NCBI GenBank assembly: GCA_040404065.1
Contig: JBBAJM010000001.1
Length of the DNA: 64,000 nucleotides
Direction: 5' to 3' (one strand)
DNA from: Fontibacterium sp040404065
GTDB lineage: Bacteria > Pseudomonadota > Alphaproteobacteria > Pelagibacterales > Pelagibacteraceae
Positions 53,821-62,983 of the stretch are shown here, one piece after another; the first letter of the stretch is position 1, and each line of letters opens with the position of its first letter. The notes under the pieces are model-generated. The model was given only the letters and a program-made list of their open reading frames with translations. It was not told where the DNA came from and made no database searches. A program made the position numbers and the translations under genes.

Positions 53821-55020
53821 ATGCTGAAATTATTTATCTTTATAGGTCTTGTAACAAATATTGTTAGTTACTTATATTTTTCTTATCCCTTACCAATACT
53901 ATTTATAAATATAGCTTTATTATTATTAGTTTATTTATTTAAAGAAATTAAGATTGAAGAAAGTTCTGATAAAAATAATTTAATTATTAATAATGATAGT
54001 CTATTAAACACAAACCTTAAAGAATTTTTTGTAAACCATTTACAAGAAATTGTAATTATAATTAATAAATTTAATATTATTACTTTTGCAAATAGCCAGG
54101 CTCTAAATTTTTTTGGTAACAAACTGTTAGGCCAAAATATTGGATCTGTATTAAGAATTCCAGATTTGTTAGATGCCATAGATCATAATAGACAAGATAA
54201 ATTAATAAAAAAAATTGATTTAGAATTAAAATTTCCTACTTATAAATATTTAAAAGCAGATGTTATTTCTGCAGAACTAGAAAACGTAATTATAATTATG
54301 AGAGATTATACAGAAGTAAAAAAGTCTCAAGATCTTAGATCCGACTTCGTCGCAAACGTAAGTCATGAATTAAAAACTCCATTAACTTCCATAAAAGGAT
54401 TTTTAGAAGTAATTGAAACTTCAGCTAAGGACGATCCTCAAATGCAAAAAAAATCTATTAAGATTATGCAAACCCAAGCTAATAAAATGCAAATTTTAAT
54501 CGATGATCTTTTAATGCTAAACAGAATTGAACAACAAGAACATATTAAACTTAGAGATAGAGTAAGCATTAATGAAGTTTTAAAAGAAGTTATTTCAAAT
54601 TATACCACGTTAGCTAATGAAAAAAATATTAATATAAAATTTATTAACTCTAAAAAAGATTTTATAGTTAAAGGTGATAAAGAAAAACTTATTGTTTTAT
54701 TTAAGAATATTTTTGATAACGCAATTAAATACTCATTGCCCAATACAGAGATTAGTTTTGAAGTGAACTCTAAAAATGGAAAAGTGCTAATTGTGATACA
54801 GGATCAAGGAATAGGAATTCCTAAAAGAGATATTCTAAGAATAACCGAAAGATTTTATAGATCAGATAATGGAAAAAAATTAAAAATTGAAGGAACCGGT
54901 ATTGGCTTATCTATTGTAAAACACATCATTAATCAGCATGAAGGAGAACTAAGAATCTCTAGTATGGAAGGCAAAGGATCCGAATTTATTATTGAATTGC
55001 AGGAATTCGAAAGTTCTTAA
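53821..55020 (+). CDS. phoR: Phosphate regulon sensor histidine kinase PhoR
   Basis: A 399-residue histidine kinase. Two N-terminal hydrophobic segments, a PAS-like region (about residues 70-160), the phospho-acceptor box NVSHELKTPLTSIKG, and the ATPase motifs NAIKYS, DQGIGIPKRD and GTGIGLSIVKH. Position before pstSCAB-phoU-phoB identifies it as PhoR, which phosphorylates PhoB when phosphate is scarce. The cognate phoB is at the far end of the cluster. Confidence 0.93.
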   Translation: MLKLFIFIGLVTNIVSYLYFSYPLPILFINIALLLLVYLFKEIKIEESSDKNNLIINNDSLLNTNLKEFFVNHLQEIVIIINKFNIITFANSQALNFFGNKLLGQNIGSVLRIPDLLDAIDHNRQDKLIKKIDLELKFPTYKYLKADVISAELENVIIIMRDYTEVKKSQDLRSDFVANVSHELKTPLTSIKGFLEVIETSAKDDPQMQKKSIKIMQTQANKMQILIDDLLMLNRIEQQEHIKLRDRVSINEVLKEVISNYTTLANEKNINIKFINSKKDFIVKGDKEKLIVLFKNIFDNAIKYSLPNTEISFEVNSKNGKVLIVIQDQGIGIPKRDILRITERFYRSDNGKKLKIEGTGIGLSIVKHIINQHEGELRISSMEGKGSEFIIELQEFESS

Positions 55021-55076
55021 AAAATCCTCTTAATTTCTTAATTTTTTACTCTGAGTACAACCAAAAATTTAGTTTT

Positions 55077-55105
55077 TGTAACAAATCTTTAATAAAACTG
55101 TAACA
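55077..55105 (+). promoter_or_regulatory. Putative PhoB box (three half-sites) upstream of pstS
   Basis: TGTAACA (55077-55083), TTTAATA (55088-55094) and TGTAACA (55099-55105) are spaced exactly 11 bp apart. This matches the direct-repeat architecture of PhoB sites with an A/T-shifted core. It is 61 bases before the pstS ATG, about where it would replace a -35 element. Confidence 0.75.
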
Positions 55106-55165
55106 TAATACCTCATTAGTAAGCATAAAAATGCTCCATTAAATTAATTAAACCAAGGAAAAAAA

Positions 55166-56191
55166 ATGAAAAAAACTAAGTTTATTTTATCATTTGTTTT
55201 AGCTTTGTTAATTTCTACAAACGCTTTTACAAAAGGTATTGAGATCACAGGTGCAGGAGCTTCTTTCCCAGCGCCTATTTATACAAAATGGGCCGAACAA
55301 TATAAAGTAGCTTCAGGCGATAGCTTAAACTATGCTTCTATTGGTTCGGGAGGCGGAATCAAACAGATTAAAGAAAAAACAGTTGATTTTGGAGCTACAG
55401 ACAATCCGTTAAAAGGTGATGAATTGGAAAAAGATGGAATGGTTCAATTCCCAGCAATCATCGGTGGAATAGTTGCAATATTAAATGTTGATGGTTTTAA
55501 ACCAGGTGAATTAAAAATTGACGGTGAAACTTTAGCAAAAATATTTGCTGGAGAAATCGAAAATTGGAACGACAAGCAAATTGCTGCTTTAAATCCAGGA
55601 AAAAAATTACCTGATCAAGCTATTACAGTTGTAACTAGATCAGACAGTTCTGGAACAACAAAAATATTTACTGATTATCTTTCAGCAGCTAGCGCTTCTT
55701 GGAAAGAAAAAATTGGTTCAGGCGGAACAGTAAATTGGACAGCAAAATCTAATACTGGCGGGAAAGGTAACGAAGGTGTTGCTGCAAACGTAACTAGAAT
55801 TAAAGGTGCAATTGGTTATGTTGAATATGCTTTCGCTAAACTTAATAAAATTACATATTTAAGCATGAAAAATCATGATGGAAAATATGTACAGCCAAGC
55901 CTTGAATCTTTCGGAGCGGCAGCAACCAATGCTAATTGGGCAAGCACGCCTGGAATGGGAATTACGCTTGTTAATCAAAAAGGTGAAAAATCTTGGCCGA
56001 TTACAGGTGCATCTTTTATTTTGATGTACAAAGACTCAGCAAATAAAGAAAAATCAAGCGCTGCTTTGAAATTTTTTGAATGGTCGTTCAAAAATGGTGG
56101 TAAATCTGCAGCAGAGCTAGACTATGTTGCTCTTCCAGCAAGTCTTACTGACTACATTTCTAAAAACGTTTGGAGTCAAATTAAAAGATAA
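55166..56191 (+). CDS. pstS: Phosphate ABC transporter substrate-binding protein
   Basis: A 341-residue periplasmic phosphate-binding protein. Signal peptide MKKTKFILSFVLALLISTNA, then GAGASFPAPIYTKWAEQYK, the phosphate-site segments TRSDSSGTTKIF and GGKGNEGVAA. A good ribosome binding site (AAGGA) precedes the ATG. It is regulated by the Pho-like repeats at 55077 and followed by a strong hairpin before pstC. Confidence 0.97.
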   Translation: MKKTKFILSFVLALLISTNAFTKGIEITGAGASFPAPIYTKWAEQYKVASGDSLNYASIGSGGGIKQIKEKTVDFGATDNPLKGDELEKDGMVQFPAIIGGIVAILNVDGFKPGELKIDGETLAKIFAGEIENWNDKQIAALNPGKKLPDQAITVVTRSDSSGTTKIFTDYLSAASASWKEKIGSGGTVNWTAKSNTGGKGNEGVAANVTRIKGAIGYVEYAFAKLNKITYLSMKNHDGKYVQPSLESFGAAATNANWASTPGMGITLVNQKGEKSWPITGASFILMYKDSANKEKSSAALKFFEWSFKNGGKSAAELDYVALPASLTDYISKNVWSQIKR

Positions 56192-56205
56192 ATTAGTTAA
56201 TTACC

Positions 56206-56235
56206 AATTACCCCGGCCTATTAACCGGGGTAATT
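56206..56235 (+). terminator. Intercistronic hairpin pstS-pstC
   Basis: An 11-bp stem with a CCCCGG/CCGGGG core and an 8-base loop, 15 bases after the pstS stop. No T-tract follows, so it probably stabilises the pstS message or partly attenuates pstCAB, giving more binding protein than permease. Confidence 0.6.
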
Positions 56236-56268
56236 TGTTGATACAGTCTTCTTTATAATATTATAAAA

Positions 56269-57231
56269 ATGCCCAAAACTGCTAAAACCAAAGTAGTTAA
56301 AATTCAAAAGATACAGGATTTTCTTTTTCATAAATTTACTCTTTTTTTTGCTGTTCTAGTATTAATATTTTTAGCAGGAATTATTTTATCTTTAATTATA
56401 AGTGCCTGGCCTACTTTTAAAGAATTTGGTTTTAAATTTTTTATTAGCACCGATTGGGATGTAGTAAATTCTAAATTTGGAATGGTTATTTCTATTTATG
56501 GTACTTTAATATCAGCCTTAATAGCCTTAATTATTGCAGTTCCTATAAGTTTTGGGATAGCTTTATTTTTAACAGAAATTTCTCCTAATTGGTTAAAAAG
56601 ACCCCTGGGTACAGCTATTGAATTATTAGCCGCAGTACCTTCCATTATTTATGGAATGTTTGGTTTATTTATTTTTGCTCCTATTTTTGGAGATTATATC
56701 CAGCCAATTTTACAATCAGTATTTGGAAAAATTCCTATTATAGGAGCTTTATTTGTTGGGGCGCCTAATGGAATAGGAATGTTGTGTGCGGGAATTATTT
56801 TAGCATTCATGATCATACCTTTTATTGCGTCAGTGATGCGAGATGTATTTGAGATAGTTCCTTCAGTATTAAAAGAGTCGGCATATGGAATTGGATGTAC
56901 AAAATGGGAAGTTGTTAGCAAAATTGTATTTCCTTATGCGAGAAATGGAGTTGTAGGTGGCGTGATGTTAGGCCTAGGAAGATCATTGGGAGAAACTATG
57001 GCTGTAACTTTTGTTATAGGGAATGCAAACAGAATTAATGCTTCCTTATTTGCACCAGGATCTTCAATAGCATCAACTTTAGCAAATCAATTTGGAGAAG
57101 CAGAGCCTGGGTTACATTATTCATCTCTTTTTGCTTTAGGACTTGCACTATTTATAATTACTTTTGTTGTTTTAGCTTTAGCAAAGTTCATGTTGTTTAG
57201 TATGGAGAAAAAAGAAGGGGTTAGAACTTAA
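56269..57231 (+). CDS. pstC: Phosphate ABC transporter permease PstC
   Basis: A 320-residue permease with six helices and the EAA loop ESAYGIGCTKWEVVSKIVFP. GLGRSLGETMAVTFVIGN is the PstC signature. It forms the channel with PstA, starting one base before pstA. Confidence 0.96.
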   Translation: MPKTAKTKVVKIQKIQDFLFHKFTLFFAVLVLIFLAGIILSLIISAWPTFKEFGFKFFISTDWDVVNSKFGMVISIYGTLISALIALIIAVPISFGIALFLTEISPNWLKRPLGTAIELLAAVPSIIYGMFGLFIFAPIFGDYIQPILQSVFGKIPIIGALFVGAPNGIGMLCAGIILAFMIIPFIASVMRDVFEIVPSVLKESAYGIGCTKWEVVSKIVFPYARNGVVGGVMLGLGRSLGETMAVTFVIGNANRINASLFAPGSSIASTLANQFGEAEPGLHYSSLFALGLALFIITFVVLALAKFMLFSMEKKEGVRT

Positions 57232-57232
57232 A

Positions 57233-58081
57233 ATGAATAATTCAATATATAAAAGCAGAAAAAGAAAAAATTTTATTGGTTTATTTTTATCAAATGCAGC
57301 GATGGTTATAGGTATTAGTGCTTTAGTTTGGATTTTGATTATACTTTTTTCTAAAGGCTTCTCTTCTTTGCTTAATTTAAATACTTTTATTAACAGTACG
57401 CCTGCTGCTGGATCTGCGGGCGGAGGTTTAGCAAATGCAATTGTAGGAAGTTTAATGATTGTTTCTTTAACAACTGTAATTAGTACACCGATCGGTATTT
57501 TAGCTGGAATTTATTTATCAGAATATGGCAATAAAAATTTTATTGCATCACTCACTCGTTTTGTTTCTGACATTATGCTTTCAGCCCCCTCTATAGTGAT
57601 CGGTCTATTTGTGTATGCTATCTACGTTGCTAGAGTTAAGCATTTTTCAGGATATGCAGGATCATTAGCTCTGTCATTACTTGCCGTACCAGTTATTTTA
57701 AGAACTACTGAAAATATTTTACGTTTAGTGCCTACACAATTAAGAGAAGCAGCTTATGCCTTGGGAGCGCCAAAATGGAAAGTGTCTTTAAAAGTTGTTT
57801 TACGTTCAGCAAAAGCTGGCGTTATGACTGGTGTATTGCTTGCTATTGCAAGAATTAGCGGCGAAACTGCACCATTATTATTTACCGCTCTCAATAATCA
57901 ATTTTTCTCATCAGACATGAATAAACCAATAGCTAATTTACCTGTGGTTATTTATCAGTTTGCTTTAAGCCCATATAAAAATTGGATAGATTTGGCCTGG
58001 GGTGGAGCTTTATTAATTACATTAACCGTTTTAATATTAAATATTATAGCAAGGGTTTTTTTAAAGGAGAAAACAGCATGA
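57233..58081 (+). CDS. pstA: Phosphate ABC transporter permease PstA
   Basis: A 282-residue permease: EAA loop REAAYALGAPKWKVSLKVVL and ARISGETAPLLFTAL near the C-terminus. Its stop overlaps the pstB start (ATGA). Confidence 0.96.
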   Translation: MNNSIYKSRKRKNFIGLFLSNAAMVIGISALVWILIILFSKGFSSLLNLNTFINSTPAAGSAGGGLANAIVGSLMIVSLTTVISTPIGILAGIYLSEYGNKNFIASLTRFVSDIMLSAPSIVIGLFVYAIYVARVKHFSGYAGSLALSLLAVPVILRTTENILRLVPTQLREAAYALGAPKWKVSLKVVLRSAKAGVMTGVLLAIARISGETAPLLFTALNNQFFSSDMNKPIANLPVVIYQFALSPYKNWIDLAWGGALLITLTVLILNIIARVFLKEKTA

Positions 58082-58836
58082 TAAAAAATGCTATTGAAGT
58101 AAAAAAATTGAATTTTTATTACGGTAAATTTAAAGCTTTAAAAGATGTCAATTTAAATATTGAAGAAAAAAAAATTACAGCTTTTATAGGACCTTCAGGC
58201 TGTGGAAAATCAACTCTTCTTAGAACATTTAATCGAATGTACGATTTATATCCAGACCAACGTGCTGAGGGAGAAATTAATCTATACGGAGAAAATATTC
58301 TTAATCCAAAACTTGATTTAAATTTGTTAAGATCAAAAGTTGGAATGATTTTTCAAAAACCAACACCGTTTCCTATGTCTATATACAACAATATAGCGTT
58401 TGGAGTGCGTTTGTATGAAAATTTAAATAAAAAATCTATGGATGAACGTGTTGAATGGGCTTTAAAAAAAGCTGCATTATGGAATGAAGTGAAAGATATT
58501 TTAAATCAAAGTGGACTTTCTTTATCGGGAGGCCAGCAACAGCGCTTATGTATAGCTCGAGGCATTGCTGTTAAACCTACAGTTTTATTGCTGGACGAGC
58601 CGACCTCTGCATTAGATCCAGTTTCAACAAACAAAGTAGAAGAGTTAATAAATGAATTGAAGAAAGACTACACCATAGCAATTGTTACGCACAATATGCA
58701 ACAAGCAGCGCGTATTTCTGATTTTACAGCTTTCATGTACCTAGGTGATTTAATGGAATTTAATAAAACAAAACAAATGTTTCTTAAGCCAGACCGTAAA
58801 GAAACGGAGGATTATATCACGGGCAGATTTGGGTAA
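58078..58836 (+). CDS. pstB: Phosphate ABC transporter ATP-binding protein
   Basis: A 252-residue ABC ATPase: Walker A IGPSGCGKSTLLR, signature LSGGQQQRLCIARGIAV, Walker B LLLDEPTSALDP, and ITHN-like VTHNMQQAAR. I chose the ATG at 58078 in the ATGA overlap with pstA; a longer in-frame start at 57982 lies wholly inside pstA and adds no recognisable PstB sequence. Confidence 0.97.
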   Translation: MIKNAIEVKKLNFYYGKFKALKDVNLNIEEKKITAFIGPSGCGKSTLLRTFNRMYDLYPDQRAEGEINLYGENILNPKLDLNLLRSKVGMIFQKPTPFPMSIYNNIAFGVRLYENLNKKSMDERVEWALKKAALWNEVKDILNQSGLSLSGGQQQRLCIARGIAVKPTVLLLDEPTSALDPVSTNKVEELINELKKDYTIAIVTHNMQQAARISDFTAFMYLGDLMEFNKTKQMFLKPDRKETEDYITGRFG

Positions 58837-58927
58837 TTTTATGATGAATATAATTATATATAATTTTTTTTTTACAATAAGAACCAAAGCGTATAATAAC
58901 AATTTAACTTGGAGGCTTAAATAAAAT

Positions 58928-59626
58928 ATGACTGAACACATTGTAACTTCATTTGAAGGGCAATTACAAAATTTACATAACACAATAATTAAAATGGGAG
59001 CTTTAGCGGAGAGTCAGTTCTCCAGCTCCATTACTGCTTTGCAAAAAAGCGATCAAGATTTAGTAGATAAAATTATTGGAAAAGATGACAGAGTTGATGA
59101 GTTTGAAAAAAAAATTGAGGCACAAGTAATCGACCTTATAGCTTTACGCCAACCTTTGGCCATTGATTTAAGAGAAACAGTTTCTGCGATGAAAATATCA
59201 TCAGAACTTGAACGAATTGGTGATCTTTCAAAAAACATTGCAAAACGATCAAGAATTTTAAAATTAACGTTAGACCCTAAAATTGCAACAGATATAAAAA
59301 ATTCTGCAGAATTTGTGCAAAAAAACTTAAAGCTTACAATGGACGCTTATGCAAAAAGATCAGCAGAAAGTGCTTTAGAAGTTTGGGGAAAAGATAAAGA
59401 AATAGATGACTCAATTAATTTGTTAATGGAAGAATTATTAAAATTTATGAAGTTAAATAAGAAAAATTTAGAAGATGGAACTCACCTTTTATTTATAGCA
59501 AAAAATATTGAACGAATTGGCGATCACGCAACTAATATTGCTGAGCATATTTATTTTTTAATTAAGGGAACACAAATTAAAGGACAAAGACCTAAAGGGC
59601 AGGATTCTATAGTTTCGGGCAAATAA
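58928..59626 (+). CDS. phoU: Phosphate signalling protein PhoU
   Basis: A 232-residue PhoU with two repeated three-helix bundles, each with the metal-binding ERIGDLSKNIAKR / ERIGDHATNIAEH motif. It links PstB transport state to PhoR. GGAGG precedes the ATG by 12 bases. The 91-base gap after pstB is A/T-rich with no clear Pho repeat. Confidence 0.96.
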   Translation: MTEHIVTSFEGQLQNLHNTIIKMGALAESQFSSSITALQKSDQDLVDKIIGKDDRVDEFEKKIEAQVIDLIALRQPLAIDLRETVSAMKISSELERIGDLSKNIAKRSRILKLTLDPKIATDIKNSAEFVQKNLKLTMDAYAKRSAESALEVWGKDKEIDDSINLLMEELLKFMKLNKKNLEDGTHLLFIAKNIERIGDHATNIAEHIYFLIKGTQIKGQRPKGQDSIVSGK

Positions 59627-59630
59627 CTTA

Positions 59631-60314
59631 ATGTCAGCAAATATAGTAACCGTTGAAGATGAGATACCATTAATCACTCTACTTAAATATAATTTAGAGA
59701 AAGAAGGATATAAAGTTAAGAACGCCGAGACCGGACAGGAAGCATTGCAACTAATTAAAAGTACATTGCCAGATCTTGTAGTTTTAGATTGGATGTTGCC
59801 AGATTTTTCAGGAATAGAAGTTTGTAAACAAATTAAGAGAGATAAAAAATTAAAAACAATACCAGTCTTGATGTTAACTGCAAAAAGTGAAGCAGAAGAT
59901 AAAATTATAGGATTTGAAAATGGTGTTGATGATTATCTAACCAAACCTTTTAATAATAAAGAATTAATTTTAAGACTTAAATCTTTATTGAAAAGATCAA
60001 AACCTTCTTTGCTAGAAGATTTAGCAATATTTAAGGATTTAAAAATTGACCGTATTACAAGAAAAGTTTTTAGAGATGACAGGGAAATTAAACTAGGGCC
60101 AACAGAATATAAGTTATTGGATTTTTTAATCAAAAGTCCACAAAGAGTATATTCACGCGAACAGCTTCTAAATAATGTTTGGGGAGAAAGTATTAATGTT
60201 GAAACCAGAACTGTCGATGTTCACATTAGAAGATTAAGAAAAGCAATAAATATTGATAAAAAGAATGATCTAATTAGAACTGTTAGATCATCAGGTTATT
60301 CTTTAGATTCTTAA
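59631..60314 (+). CDS. phoB: Phosphate regulon response regulator PhoB
   Basis: A 227-residue OmpR-family regulator: receiver domain with phospho-acceptor Asp in VVLDWMLPD, MLTAKS and YLTKPF, then a winged-helix DNA-binding domain (LGPTEYKLLDFL, VDVHIRRLRKAI). It is the partner of PhoR at 53821. Its 3' end overlaps the convergent sixA-like gene by four bases. Confidence 0.96.
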   Translation: MSANIVTVEDEIPLITLLKYNLEKEGYKVKNAETGQEALQLIKSTLPDLVVLDWMLPDFSGIEVCKQIKRDKKLKTIPVLMLTAKSEAEDKIIGFENGVDDYLTKPFNNKELILRLKSLLKRSKPSLLEDLAIFKDLKIDRITRKVFRDDREIKLGPTEYKLLDFLIKSPQRVYSREQLLNNVWGESINVETRTVDVHIRRLRKAINIDKKNDLIRTVRSSGYSLDS

Positions 60315-60814
60315 GCTAAGTCTATCGGTCTTTTAAAAAAAACTAATTTACCGCTACGTTCTTTAATTTTTTTCCATTTTTTTATAGAAAAAGTTATTTT
60401 TGCAATAGCGGAAGTACTAAATTTTTTGTCTTTAAATAGGAAATAATTTTTTTTTATAAGTTTATTAACTAAATTTTTACAAGTGGGCTCGTGATTAACA
60501 AGAAGAATACTTTTATAATTATTTTTAGTTTTTTTTATTATATTAAATATCTTATCTTCATTAGATAAATATAATTTTTTAGTAAAAATTTCTTTTTTTA
60601 TTTTTATTTTTTTTTTTAATAATTTAAAAGTTTCCTTAGTTCTTTTAGAAGAAGAAACGTAAGCAAAATCAAATTTTATTTTTTTTATTTTTAGAAATTT
60701 AATTATAAATTTGATATCTTTTCTTCCTTTAGAAGACAGAGGCCTTTCAAAATCGCTAATATTATGGTCATTCCAGCTAGATTTGGAATGCCTCATGACA
60801 TATAAATTTAACAT
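60311..60814 (-). CDS. sixA: SixA-like phosphohistidine phosphatase
   Basis: A 167-residue histidine phosphatase superfamily protein with YVMRHSKSSWND (RHS in place of RHG) and LLVNHEPTC holding the second histidine. SixA dephosphorylates histidine phosphotransfer domains. Its position between phoB and ppk suggests a role in phosphate signalling or polyphosphate metabolism, but that is inference. Confidence 0.8.
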   Translation of the reverse strand: MLNLYVMRHSKSSWNDHNISDFERPLSSKGRKDIKFIIKFLKIKKIKFDFAYVSSSKRTKETFKLLKKKIKIKKEIFTKKLYLSNEDKIFNIIKKTKNNYKSILLVNHEPTCKNLVNKLIKKNYFLFKDKKFSTSAIAKITFSIKKWKKIKERSGKLVFFKRPIDLA

Positions 60815-60855
60815 TATTGTAATATATTAAGTCATAGATTTTTAGATAAACTCAC

Positions 60856-62976
60856 ATGCAAAGAAAAGAAAAAAAAATAAATAAGTACATTAATCGAGAA
60901 ATATCTTGGTTAAAATTTAATTTGCGAGTTCTAGCAGAGGCTTCAAATTTAAAAAATCCTACACTAGAGCGTTTAAAATTTTTATCAATAGCAGCAAATA
61001 ATTTAGATGAATTTTTCATGGTCAGAGTAGCTGGGATATATAATCAAATTAAAGATAAAGTTTCTTTTTTATCACACGACGGACTTACAAGTGAAAAACA
61101 ACTTGAACGTATAATTATTAAAACCAAAAAATTATTATCAACTTCCAATGAAGCTTGGTCGAATTTAAAAGTTGATTTAAGCAAAGAAGGAATATTATTT
61201 GCGTCTTATCGTGATCTTAATAAGTCAGAAAAGGCTAGATTAAATAAAATTTTTAGAGAAAATATCTTTCCAGTATTAACTCCGTTAATCATAGATCCAT
61301 CACATCCGTTTCCTTTTATTCCTAATAAAGGACATTTCTTAGTAATGCTTTTAAATAAAAGAAATAAAAGTAAAAAATTTTTTGCTACTATTTTAATTCC
61401 GCAGAATATTGAGCGTTTTATTAATATTAGCAATAGAGCTGATATAAAAAAATATTTAAGCATTGAACACATCATCAGTAATTACGTAAATTATTTATTC
61501 CCAGGCTATCATCTTAATAAATATACATCTGTTAGGATCATAAGGGACAGTGATATCGAGTTTGAAGAAGAAGCGGAAGATTTAATAATGTACTTAGAAA
61601 AAGCTTTAAAGAAAAGAAGAAAAGGTCGAATTGTTAAATTAGAAATAAGATCTAATGCAGATCCATTGTTGAAAAAATTTGTTTATAAAAAATTAGAAGT
61701 AACAGAGGATGAAGTATATGAGATGGATAGTTTTGTTGGAGTACATCAGATTGATCAAATTTATAATAAAAAAGATACAAATTTAGTATTTAAGTCATTT
61801 AGTCCAAGGCAAGTTGAAAGATTAAAACAGTTCAATGATGATTATTTTGCAACCATTAAAGCTAAAGATTTTATAGTTCACCACCCTTATGAAACTTTTG
61901 ATTCTGTTATTCAGTTTTTAAATCAGGCCGCAGAAGATCCTAATGTAATTGCTATAAAACAAACTCTTTACAGAACAACTTCAGATTCACCAATTGTTAA
62001 AGCATTAGTATTGGCATCAGAAAAAGGAAAATCAGTTACTGCGGTAGTCGAGGTCAAAGCTAGATTTGATGAAGAAACTAATATTAGTTTAGCCTCCACT
62101 TTAGAAAAGGCAGGAGTACAGGTTGTTTATGGCTTCATAAAGCTAAAAACGCATGCAAAAGCAAGCTTAGTTGTAAGGAAAGAGAAAAATAAACTTATCA
62201 GTTATGTGCATCTTGGCACGGGTAATTATCATCCTGTAAATGCCAAAATATATACAGACTTGTCATTTTTTAGTTCGGATAAAATTATATGCGAAGATGT
62301 AGAGAAATTTTTTAATTACATAACAACTTATGCCGAACCTAAAAAGTTAAAAAAAATAATTCTTTCTCCATTATTTCTAAGAACAAAATTATATTCATTA
62401 ATAGATAAAGAAATTGAAAATAAATCAAAAGGTAAACATGCCGAAATATGGCTAAAACTTAATTCTTTAGTTGATAAAGCGATGATTGATAAATTATATC
62501 AAGCATCTAATGCCGGTGTTAAGATTTGTTTATTTGTTAGAGGTATTTGTTGTCTTAAACCTGGAATTAAAGGACTTTCAGAAAATATTATTGTAAAAAG
62601 TATTGTGGGGAGATTTTTAGAACATTCAAGAATTTATTGTTTTGCAAATGGAGAAGTGATGCCATCAAGATCTAATCTTGTTTTCTTTAGTTCCGCAGAT
62701 TTAATGACAAGAAATTTAGATAGAAGAGTAGAGTTATTTATACCAATAGAAAACCCTACGGTGCACGAGCAAGTATTAGACCAAATTATGCTTGCGAATT
62801 ATAAGGATGCTGAAAATAGTTGGTTTCTAACATCTAGTGAAGATTATGAAAAAATTCAAGTTACAGAAGATGATAGTTTTTCTGCACATAGTTATTTTAT
62901 GAAAAATCCAAGTTTATCTGGAAGAGGAAATTCTATTAACTTAACAATGCCAGAAAAATTAAGATTAGTTAAGTAA
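60856..62976 (+). CDS. ppk: Polyphosphate kinase 1
   Basis: A 706-residue PPK1. The N domain contains RLKFLSIAANNLDEFFMVRV; the catalytic part has IKQTLYRT, LKTHAKASLVVR with the phospho-accepting histidine, YVHLGTGNYHP and EHSRIYCFANG. It makes polyphosphate from ATP. It is followed after seven bases by ppx. Confidence 0.97.
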   Translation: MQRKEKKINKYINREISWLKFNLRVLAEASNLKNPTLERLKFLSIAANNLDEFFMVRVAGIYNQIKDKVSFLSHDGLTSEKQLERIIIKTKKLLSTSNEAWSNLKVDLSKEGILFASYRDLNKSEKARLNKIFRENIFPVLTPLIIDPSHPFPFIPNKGHFLVMLLNKRNKSKKFFATILIPQNIERFINISNRADIKKYLSIEHIISNYVNYLFPGYHLNKYTSVRIIRDSDIEFEEEAEDLIMYLEKALKKRRKGRIVKLEIRSNADPLLKKFVYKKLEVTEDEVYEMDSFVGVHQIDQIYNKKDTNLVFKSFSPRQVERLKQFNDDYFATIKAKDFIVHHPYETFDSVIQFLNQAAEDPNVIAIKQTLYRTTSDSPIVKALVLASEKGKSVTAVVEVKARFDEETNISLASTLEKAGVQVVYGFIKLKTHAKASLVVRKEKNKLISYVHLGTGNYHPVNAKIYTDLSFFSSDKIICEDVEKFFNYITTYAEPKKLKKIILSPLFLRTKLYSLIDKEIENKSKGKHAEIWLKLNSLVDKAMIDKLYQASNAGVKICLFVRGICCLKPGIKGLSENIIVKSIVGRFLEHSRIYCFANGEVMPSRSNLVFFSSADLMTRNLDRRVELFIPIENPTVHEQVLDQIMLANYKDAENSWFLTSSEDYEKIQVTEDDSFSAHSYFMKNPSLSGRGNSINLTMPEKLRLVK

Positions 62977-62983
62977 TATCAAT

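Noticed and set aside
57982..58077. Longer N-terminus for pstB.
   Set aside because: The added part is the out-of-frame reading of the pstA C-terminus; the ATGA junction at 58078 is the natural start.
60815..60855. Pho-like repeats upstream of ppk (TGTAATA followed 11 bp later by AAGTCAT).
   Set aside because: The second repeat is too far from the TGTAACA core; in A/T-rich DNA this level of match is expected by chance.
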